Shown here: positions 56,740-64,000 of the stretch, in pieces
Layout: each line of letters opens with the position of its first letter
How positions within the stretch are numbered: position 1 is the first letter of the stretch
Assembly (NCBI RefSeq): GCF_033958435.1
Contig: NC_134161.1
Coordinates: forward strand, 15,066,001 to 15,130,000
Length of the DNA stretch: 64,000 nucleotides
Direction of reading: 5' to 3'
Origin: Carettochelys insculpta
Lineage: Eukaryota; Chordata; Testudines; Carettochelyidae
The notes under the pieces: model-generated
The model's database searches: none
What the model saw: the letters and a program-made list of their open reading frames with translations, nothing else
Told to the model about the DNA's origin: nothing
Made by a program: the position numbers and the translations under genes

Positions 56740-57153
56740 GGCTATATATACCCAGCAAAGTTTATTTTGAACTAACGGCCCCTATTTTGAAATAACTTTG
56801 CTAGCATCTATACAATGCAACTGCTATTTCAAAATAATTCTGAAATAGTGGTTGGCGTAGTTCAAAATAGGTAAACCTCATTCTGTGAGGAATAGCATCT
56901 GTTTTGACATATGTATTTTGAAATAGGGGCTGTGTAGACAGGGAATAAAGTCTATTTCGAAATAAGCCATAGTGTGTCCAATCACTCTATTTCCAAACAG
57001 GCTCTATTATATGTAGACACAATATTTTGGAATAAGGTTTGCTTATTCTGGGGCTTTCCTTTAATGTAGATGCATTAGTCTGGAATAGTTCATTTTGGAA
57101 TAATAACGCTGGAATAAGCTATTCCAGAATAACTTGGTTGTACAGACATATTC
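56740..57153. mobile_element. family E DNA transposon, long form
   Basis: The left end GGCTATATATACCCAGC and right end GTTGTACAGACATATTC are flanked by TTA on both sides (56737-56739 and 57154-57156). The interior has TATTTTGAAATAACTTTGC, AGTCTATTTCGAAATAAGCC and GAATAAGCTATTCCAGAATA as in 45130-45576. Terminal identity is lower than in other copies, so the duplication is the stronger evidence. Confidence 0.75.
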
Positions 57154-57156
57154 TTA

Positions 57157-57598
57157 GAGCCGGACTGTAGCCAAGAAGGGATGCAGTGGAGAGTCAGACC
57201 TTCCACAAGCAGCTTTCCCTGATATTATGGGAGTGCCCTATACCAGAGAGATGCCCGTGTATGTATAAAGAGTTAATAGTTAAGGCAGCAGTAGAATTTA
57301 AGAACAAGCAACTGTGAAGCTCTTAAACTGGTGGCAGCTCTGGGATCTGCCCACCACACCAGGTCAGGATGTGATGGTGAGAGGTCTATTCCTGGAATTC
57401 CCAACCCACTCTAGGCAAGTGAGACAAGAAGGCTTGGGATTGCTCTATCCCAAAGGCAATGAGCAGCACACCTAAGCTGGCTGGGAAGCAGATCTTGTGA
57501 TTTGTCCTTGGTCATGACCAATAGCAATGTACCTCATCCTGGTGGCAAATTATGGTATCACACAGTTGCTTCACCCTTTCCACTGGGCTAGACATAAT
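57157..57598. other. unique intergenic DNA
   Basis: Nothing recognised. Confidence 0.35.
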
Positions 57599-58034
57599 GG
57601 CCGTGTCTACACGAGCCCCAGACTTCGAAATGGCCACGCAAATGGCCATTTTGAAGTTTACTAATGAAGCACTGAAATGCATATTCAGCGCTTCATTAGC
57701 ATGCAGGCGGCCGCGGCACTTCGAAATTGACGCTCCTCGTCACCGCACATCTCATCCCAACGGGGCTCCTTTTTGAAAGGACCCCGCCTACTTCGAAGTC
57801 CCCTTATTCCCATCAGCTCATGGGAATAAGGGGACTTCGAAGTAGGCGGGGTCCTTTCGAAAAGGAGCCCCGTCTGGACGAGCCGCGCGGTGGCGAGGCG
57901 CTTCAATTTCGAAGTGCCGCGGCCGCCTGCATGCTAATGAAGCGCTGAATATGCATTTCAGCGCTTCATTGGTAAACTTCGAAATGGCCATTTGCGTGGC
58001 CCTTTCGAAGTTTGGGGCACGTGTAGACGTAGCC
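57599..58034. mobile_element. family P DNA transposon, full palindrome
   Basis: The whole 436-bp element is an inverted repeat about the point between 57816 and 57817. Each arm is 218 bases, with about 20 mismatches by hand count and no indel. The ends read GGCCGTGTCTACACGAGCC and GGCACGTGTAGACGTAGCC. Arm landmarks, outer to inner: ACTTCGAAATGGCC, AGCGCTTCATTAGCATGC, GGCGGCCGCGGCACTTCGAA, CCGCCTACTTCGAAGTCCCC. No 3-bp duplication (AAT against TTT). No coding capacity. Confidence 0.92.
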
Positions 58035-58045
58035 TTTGTGTCTCA

Positions 58046-58334
58046 CACTTGGTCTACAGTCGGCAGGTAAGTCAACTGCAGATAAACAGTTCTAGCTACT
58101 GCAAATGCGTAGCTAGAATCAACTTATCTGAAATCGACTTACCTGGCCATCCACACACAGGGAAGTTGATAGGAGAGTTTCTCTCGTCAGCCTCCCTCAC
58201 TCTCTGCAATAGCAAGTACGAGTTTGACAGCTGACCCCAGAAAGATCAATTTTGCACTTGTCTACCAGGCACCTGAAATTGAACTCCAGATTGACTCTGA
58301 CGGAGCCAATCTTCCCAAAAGTGTAGACATAGCC
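58046..58334 (+). mobile_element. family B DNA transposon
   Basis: 289 bp flanked by TCA on both sides (58043-58045 and 58335-58337). The left end CACTTGGTCTACAG is decayed; the right end AAAGTGTAGACATAGCC is good. Internal words: GTAGCTAGAATCAACTTATC, GACTTACCTGGCCATCC, GACAGCTGACCCCAGA. It starts only 11 bp after the palindromic element. Confidence 0.82.
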
Positions 58335-58337
58335 TCA

Positions 58338-59406
58338 GTATCCTTTTATAAAACAGTAATGCGGCTTCTCTTCCCTCTCCCAGATTTGCAGTGAGACCAT
58401 ATTCCTCAGTGGAGACACAAGCTAGAATGAAGGCTCCCAGGAAAGCACCCAGATTGGTAAAGCGTGAGGCGACCCAGGTTTGTTGCATAAGTTATGATCC
58501 TGGGCAGCAACGTGCTGTTTCAGGCAGGAGACTAAGTTGTTTTAAAAAAAGGAGAGAAAGTGGAGAGAAAAATCCCAAGCTCCTTCAGATTGCTTTTGCT
58601 TAACAGTTTAGGTCAGTTTCAACTCGGTCACAAGGATTTGTGTATCTTCCGAATAAAGTCTTTAATCGGCTGATGGATATGAAAAAATAAATTACAGTGG
58701 CAAAATGTAATAAACGTTAAAGGGAAAATGATGAGGGTAATATAAGTACATTGATTTAACTAGGATGATATAGAGGAATTGTCTCTTTTATAGGTTTCTA
58801 GATGTCTATTAGTGGCTCTGTATTAAGGAATAGGGCCGTTCTCTTGATATACTTAAGAGCTGTCAGTAATTCCTATTTCACAGTCCACTGCTTCAATTGA
58901 GAAAGTGTGTTCCAGCCCTGGCGACCCCATCCCAGGCGCACTGGAGGATGACTGCCTGCCAGAGGTTTGCTTTCAGGCAGCCGTCAGGGTAAGCAGCTAT
59001 ATTCTTCAAAACTGTGTTGTGTTGAAGAGGAACCAATGGCTTCCTGCCCTCCCCACACCTCTTTGCTCCCCATGGGGCTGCAGTGTCATTTGTTTTAATA
59101 ATGCCTGGGGCTGGCTTCACTACATCATGATCTCCTACTGTCACAAGCAGACCATCCCCACAGTCAGGTCAGGGGATGGAGAAGGCTATTTCTGGAAACC
59201 CAGTAGAGCTTGTTGAATTAATTAACCCAAAGTTGCTCAGCTGGGCTGATCGACTGGAAGGAGCCACGTGGAACTGGTCCAAGTGGCTGATAGAGAGACT
59301 CCATGGGGATAAGGGGCTAAACTGACATGCAGTTGCACTGGTTTAACACCACGGTTCTTCCAGGGAAGTCAGCAGAGTGTCACCAAATTTACAGCAGCGT
59401 AACTCA
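58338..59406. other. unique DNA with possible conserved segment
   Basis: 58590-58880 is AT-rich and repeat-free (GAATAAAGTCTTTAATCGGC, GTACATTGATTTAACTAGGA), a possible non-coding element. The rest shows nothing recognised. Confidence 0.3.
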
Positions 59407-59701
59407 GGGCTTCTCTACACTTCTGCAAAGATCCGCCTGGTTGGAGTCGATCTTCCGGAGTTCCATTTCACGCATCTGGTAAAGACATGTGAAATTGATC
59501 TGTCTGGGGTCGGCAGTTGAGCCCTGTACTCCTTGCTGTCGCGAAGCATAAGGGAAGTCGATGGGAGAAATGCTCCCATTGACCTCTCTAGTGAGGACAG
59601 TCCCATAAGTCAATTTCTGATCTGGCTATTCTGGCTACGCAATTGCTGTAGCTAGAATTGTGTATTTGAAGTTGACTTTCAGGGCTAGTGTAGCCTTGGC
59701 C
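59407..59701 (-). mobile_element. family B DNA transposon
   Basis: 295 bp, opposite in direction to 58046-58334, flanked by TCA (59404-59406 and 59702-59704). Ends GGGCTTCTCTACACTTCTG and GCTAGTGTAGCCTTGGCC. Shared interior in reverse: TCTGGGGTCGGCAGTTGAG, AAGTCGATGGGAGAAATGCT, GTAGCTAGAATTGTG. Confidence 0.82.
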
Positions 59702-59719
59702 TCAGAATGGGATCTAGCT

Positions 59720-59830
59720 AGCTAGTCATCCTTTACTTATGTCTGTTTACTGGTTACTAGCTAGTTTATTCTTCACTTACACCTGTTTACTGGTTACTAG
59801 CTATGTCTGTTTACCTGGTTATCTACCAGT
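59720..59830. repeat. 40-bp tandem duplication
   Basis: CTGTTTACTGGTTACTAGCT occurs at 59743-59762 and again 40 bp later at 59783-59802, followed by a third, partial TGTCTGTTTACCTGGTTA. Flanking CTTCACTTACACC and CCTTTACTTATGTC are diverged versions of the same unit. Confidence 0.8.
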
Positions 59831-60424
59831 CCTCCCACACACCTGTTTAGGTCTACTCACATACACCTTCTCTCTCTCTCTCTCATTCAGCCTTTCCTGT
59901 AATATCTGACAGGGCCAATTTAAGTATTTGTGCATCTAGTGGGATTTTGATAAGCACATAGGGGCATATTCCTGACTAATTTAGGGTTTGAGCTGCATTT
60001 GTAGGTGTCTAAAACTCACTGAAAATCTGATCTTGAGTGTCTAATTAGACTCAAGACTAGGGATTTTGTCAGGGTCTGTTCTGACTTCCATCCCACTCCC
60101 AGATGAGCTGCAAGCCCAGAACCTACTAAAAATCCAGACAAGTTTCCATTACAGTGTGACTCCCAGGGCACCTTAGTTTGATGCTCTCTCTGGAAACTCT
60201 GAGACTCACACTTGGGGGGTGGCTGCAAGGCACTCCATCATCTTGGCTAGATATCCAGGGCGGAGTTGCTCCCAGTAGGTAGCATGGATCTCAGCCAGCT
60301 GAAGTGATGCTGAAGACTAATCCATCCATTGGAAAGTACATTCTTCAGAGCTAACAAAACAGATGATGGGTCAAATTTTCAAAGAGGAGCCATTGATTAT
60401 TGAGGGAAGCACAGGTTGGTGACT
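59831..60424. other. unique DNA with short CT run
   Basis: A (CT)n run lies at about 59870-59883. Nothing else recognised. Confidence 0.4.
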
Positions 60425-60620
60425 CAGCAGAGCTAGGTTCTGTTTCTTCCCTCTGCCACCAACTTGCTAAAGGATGTTGAGCATGGCATGGTGCCCTGTC
60501 CATGCCTCAGTTTCCCTAGCTGGGGCACAAGAATACTACTGGTGTTGCAGGACTGCTGCAAGGTTAAATTCATTAATGTTTGTATTGTGCCTTGATAAAC
60601 TTGGAAAGGAAAGTGCTCTC
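60425..60620 (+). repeat. MIR-type SINE relic
   Basis: CTAGGTTCTGTTTCTTCCCT, CCATGCCTCAGTTTCCCTAG and GCAAGGTTAAATTCATTAAT, GTGCCTTGATAAACTTGGAA are in MIR order. The core between them is decayed. Confidence 0.65.
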
Positions 60621-61584
60621 AACATGCGCATTATTGGTAAGGTTCCATGCATTTTCCCAATCGGACTCTGGAGAGAAATAGAACCAAGGTATTATTCTGT
60701 GTTGTTCCATAAAACTATCCACCATGGGAGACATCAAAATCCAGGGTCCTCCCTCCAGGAATTGAAGACAGATTAATTGAAATCAGAGGATTAAGCTGGA
60801 ACAAATAAAAACATTTTACTTCTGCTTGTTCTCTAATGGACCATAAAAGGGAGTGAATTGCAAAGGCAGGCCTGTTTTTGAGCCATTCTGCTCAGCTGGG
60901 CTAAGAGAATCAAAGTAAGGCAAGAAATTATGTTCTGTTATATTTAACTTGTTATACCATGCCCATCACCTTGGCATCTGGGTTACCCAACCTAACACAA
61001 GTTGCATTCAACTTCTCCCAGCTTCATTACCATCAAGATGTTCTCAGCACTGACACAGCCTTCCCTGTTCCCCACTGAACAAAAGGGCTAGCTTTCAAAA
61101 GGTGCATAGTTATGGGGTCACCAACATTCCCTTTGCAAGCTGCATGTGTGTGCAGCGTGAAAAATCTTCTATCTATCAGCACGCTCATGTCACATGGCTG
61201 GAAAGGAAACAGACAGAGTGGCAGCCAAGTCCTGCTCTGCGCCCCAGACCCTCTGCAGCTACTCTGGGCTTTTGGGACCTTTAAGTCAGATGGATCCAAA
61301 CCTGCTCAGTAAGAACTGTGAATTGTGGGAACTGGGGTGGGTGAGGTTAGGTTCCTGTATGGCGATGATGAGGGACGGCCTTGAGGCCTGCAGCACCTGG
61401 GAGGCGTGGGTATAAGGGTGCTGGGAAGACAAGAGTTGGAGGCCTTGAATCACCCCAGCCCCCCATATGTGTCATCACCTGTGTGAAGGCACAATGTGGG
61501 GGAGGTGGGGCACAGTAGACCCTTTTTCTTGCATCATGAAGGTGTTTAGCAGAGAGGTCTCCCTGCTCCAGGAGGAGAAAAGTG
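60621..61584. other. unique intergenic DNA
   Basis: Three overlapping plus-strand frames of 60-73 codons near 61100-61415 have no recognisable domain. Nothing else recognised. Confidence 0.35.
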
Positions 61585-62225
61585 AGGAGAGCTGATACTC
61601 TTGAGCCAGCAGCTGAAGCAATTAGCTGCTGAATACATTCCAGACCTATTGGTGTTACTGGGGGGGGGGGAGGGGGGGGGAGGACTCTTGCTCCAGCTGT
61701 GGAGGAGTGACCTGGCTAGCGACAGAGGCTTCCTGAGACAGAGCAGTGCTGTGGAAAGGCACACAGAGCAGGGGGAGCTCAGGTCTGACCCCTTTTCCAG
61801 GCTGCAGGGCCTGAGATAAGGCCTGAGGGTACTAGGGCTGCAGGGAAGCAGCCAGGGCAGGAGAAGACAGCAGGGCCACAACCCCTTGCCAATGATGAGT
61901 GGCCATTTCAGACTGCAGTTTGCCCCAGAGATGAGGGGATAGATGATGACTCGCAGTGGGTCACTGAGGGAAGGTAGCTGTAGTTGGTGTGGTTGGAGTT
62001 CCATGGGAAGGGAGGACCCCTGAGTGCAGGGCACTGCCACAGGGCAAAACCCTGCGAGAAGGTTCTGTGGGTTCAGAGAGATGTGCAAGTCCCGATATAA
62101 ATTGGTGGAGCGCAAACAGGTAACTGTGAAAAAGACACCACCAGGACAGGATGCTCCAGAAGCGGGACTGAGCTAATTCCCAAGGGACAAGCAGGAGGCA
62201 CAGCAGTGGTGAGTCACACCCAGTT
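61585..62225 (+). repeat. family F long dispersed repeat, copy 2
   Basis: It matches 5190-5820 in order: GCAGCTGAAGCAATTAGCTG, GGGAAGCAGCCAGGGCAG, TGAGTGGCCATTTCAGACTG, CAGTTTGCCCCAGAGATGAG, GTCACTGAGGGAAGGT, GAGCTAATTCCCAAGG and CACACCCAGTTAC. The left third differs: this copy has a G-rich tract instead of the TATA-like part. The 189-codon minus-strand frame (61546-62115) is not conserved in copy 1 and is rejected as a gene. Confidence 0.75.
61660..61680. repeat. G11-A-G9 tract
   Basis: It could fold as a quadruplex and could mark a sequencing or assembly weak point. It lies inside family F copy 2 and is absent from copy 1. Confidence 0.85.
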
Positions 62226-62460
62226 ACAAGGTGCAACCCTACCTCCTAGATAGGACCTGTAATCACTAGCTTTGATTTACATGGGTCACAACCTGGCCAG
62301 GTTTGGACTGCCAGTGAAGCAGATGGAAGTTTCCATGGCCTTCTTGGCAATCCTTAGGAGCAACCATTCCCCTTTGCTGAAGACTCTGGAACTGCTGTGG
62401 TGTGTCCCATGAGAGTGTGAAGTCAAGCAAAAATTCTTTCTTAGCTTAAGAGCTCCCTAA

Positions 62461-63180
62461 TTGAACAACCCCAAGCAAGCCAATGCGGGATCAATGGCTA
62501 AAAAATTAGCAGAAAGTAACATAATAAATGCTGATCAGCAAGGGCTCATGGAAAATCAATCCTGTCAAACTAATGTGATATCCTATTTTTTAGAAAGACA
62601 AGAGGGTGAGGTAATATTTTTTACTGGACCAACTTCTGTGTAAGTTATGAAACTCATCTCTCTCTCTGACAGAAATTGGTCCAATAGAAGAAATTACTTC
62701 TCCAACCTTGTGTGTCTCATGTCCTGGGACTGTCATGGCGACAACAACACTTCATAGGTCTTTTTAACACAAGCTGGTTAATAAGGAGAAGAGTGCTGAG
62801 CTAAGGCATTTGACTTGGTACTGCATGACATTTTGATGAAAAAACTAGAATGATACATAATTAATACAGCGCGCTTTAAACCAATTAAGAGCTGGCTAAC
62901 TGATTGGATTCCAAATATAGTTAGGCTGGAGAATCATCCCTGAGTGGGTGTGTTCCTAGGGGGATCGTCCGAGGAGTGGTGGTTGATCTGACACTAGTTA
63001 ACATTTTAACCAGTGACTCGGAAGAAAGGATAAAATGATCACAGGTGCAGTTTATGGGTGACAAAAAACTGGAGTTAATAATAAAGAGGACGGGGCACTG
63101 ATATTGAATGTTTGCTGGATATGGGGGACACAGGCACACAAGATACATTTTAATATGACTAAACGTGGGGAAACCCTAGG
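62461..63180 (+). mobile_element. old CR1/L3-type LINE relic
   Basis: Pieces of a reverse transcriptase appear in order but in shifting frames: INADQQGLMENQSCQTNVIS (motif 2), then near 62820 a decayed DLVLHDILMKKLE-like motif A region, NWLTDWIPN, and near 63030 FMGDKKLE in place of FADDTKL. The catalytic motif is destroyed. More decayed than the CR1 copies elsewhere here. A 101-bp hairpin element interrupts it at 62606. Confidence 0.65.
62606..62706. mobile_element. 101-bp foldback element in LINE relic
   Basis: GTGAGGTAATATTTTTTACT with GGACCAACTTCTG at the left is mirrored by CAGAAATTGGTCC and AGAAGAAATTACTTCTCCAA at the right, across a loop with a (CT)n run. It interrupts the LINE relic. 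Known to me only as a recurrent reptile repeat. Confidence 0.65.
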
Positions 63181-63222
63181 AGCAACCAAGCCAAGCTTGA
63201 GCTGAGAATAAAGAATGTAGGC

Positions 63223-63994
63223 CAGTGATGGGCAAACTGCAGCCCAAGGGCCACATGTGGCCCCCTGGGGTCTCTGTGTGACCCATGAGATGTTTTGTTT
63301 ACAGTTCCCCACATGCGAGGTTGTTAGATTCCACTGATTTCCACCTGCACAGTTTTTTTCCCCCTACCAGTAGAGTCAGGGCAGGTGAAGTGACGTACAT
63401 GCTGCTTGCACAAAACTTTGGCTGTGAAAGCCCTGCGCCCCCTCAGCATCCAATCAAAGCGCTGCTGTGGCTGCATCGGCACACCCCACAAATTCTAGTG
63501 TAGCGAGGCCTCTCGCACGTCTGGAGCCCAGGCTCCTGTTCTGTCCACTCACTCCACTTCCAGGCACCTGTGCTTTTATTATGCCTAGAAATCCCACAGT
63601 GTCCTATATGGAGTAAACCACAGAGACCCCTCCGGGTACCCAGCTACAGGGGAGCAGAGCCTTCCGTGCCCTGGCTCCTCCCCTTCCCCTCTCTGGCTCC
63701 TCCCTTTCCGACGCGCCCACCTGCTTTATATAACCCCCCTCTGCTCCAAGGCTCCCAGCTGCCAGCCAAGGGTTTGCTCAGCCGGCTCCCATAATCCTCT
63801 TTTTGCAGGGCTGCCGTGACGGAGCTCTGACTCAGGCCCTCTGGCCAGTAGTTTGTCACCCTAGGTACACAAGCGCAGTTAGCAAAACTACCCTATCCCA
63901 GGAGACCGTCTTGGTTATGATAATCTTGCGGCTCACTAAAATAAAGGAAGGCCCCTCATGCAGCCCACTCACTGGCCTGTGTTGCCCATTGCTG
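63223..63994. mobile_element. hAT-like element ending at the window edge
   Basis: The left end CAGTGATGGGCAAACTGC and right end GTTGCCCATTGCTG are inverted (CAGTGATGGGCAA against CAGCAATGGGCAA). The flanks are ATGTAGGC (63215-63222) and ATGTAA (63995-64000, cut by the window), five of six bases alike. Subterminal inverted words TGCAGCCCAAGGGCC/GGCC...GGGCTGCATGAGG support it. CAGNG ends and an apparent 8-bp duplication fit hAT (Charlie-like). The 772-bp body has no transposase. Confidence 0.78.
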
Positions 63995-64000
63995 ATGTAA

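Noticed and set aside
59720..59830. CRISPR-like direct repeats
   Set aside because: Only two and a half 40-bp units with no spacers, in vertebrate DNA; an ordinary tandem duplication.
61546..62115. 189-codon minus-strand open frame
   Set aside because: It runs through the G11-A-G9 tract of a dispersed repeat and is not open in the other copy (5190-5820).
1..64000. A multi-gene defence or biosynthetic system
   Set aside because: No bacterial-type gene, operon spacing or protein domain set is present; the only protein traces are LINE relics.

Overview
The window reads as intergenic or deep-intronic nuclear DNA of a sauropsid, most likely a turtle. The pointers are several CR1 LINE fragments ending in the typical TCTATGATTCTATG-type tail, many relics of tRNA-derived SINEs of the MIR/CORE type, a dispersed repeat carrying GGTCTTTGCCCACAAAAGC (I remember this from turtle genomes), and many short DNA transposons whose ends read GGCTAYGTCTACAC. 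I found no convincing host exon, tRNA, rRNA, CRISPR array or prokaryotic operon. Open frames longer than about 150 codons lie over transposons, SINEs or low-complexity DNA.

Layout. 1-2.0 kb: unique DNA, then a damaged family A transposon with a (CTG)12 run. 2-8.3 kb: CR1 and SINE scraps, a 630-bp dispersed repeat (family F, 5190-5820) and a composite hairpin element (6685-7182). 8.3-9.0 kb: a hAT-like element with an 8-bp target duplication. 9-14.6 kb: unique DNA around a full family A copy (10795-11481), with an AT-rich stretch that is the best candidate for conserved non-coding DNA (12250-13250). 15-20 kb: a relic of a second, non-CR1 LINE (16970-17400) and a 1.3-kb CR1 on the minus strand. 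20.7-29.8 kb: an inverted-duplication element, several family E, D and H elements, a CR1, and a second complete family A copy (29146-29827). 30-45 kb: mostly unique DNA with SINEs, a small element inserted cleanly into an old SINE (36838-37091), and CR1s. 45-54 kb: CR1s, including the best-preserved one (53030-53895). 56.7-59.7 kb: a cluster of four small DNA transposons, one a 436-bp full palindrome. 61.6-64 kb: a second family F copy, an old LINE relic, and a hAT-like element reaching the window edge.

What ties the window together is a set of at least five non-autonomous DNA transposon families (called A, B, D, E and P here) whose interiors look unrelated but whose ends are nearly the same. 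They leave 3-bp target duplications: TTA or TCA in families E and B, but TGG, CAG and AAA in P and A. No transposase gene lies in the window, so they must have been moved in trans. PIF/Harbinger is the nearest known model by 3-bp duplication, but that assignment is inference. Family letters are local labels, not database names. Boundaries were read by eye and inner ones may be off by 10-30 bp.
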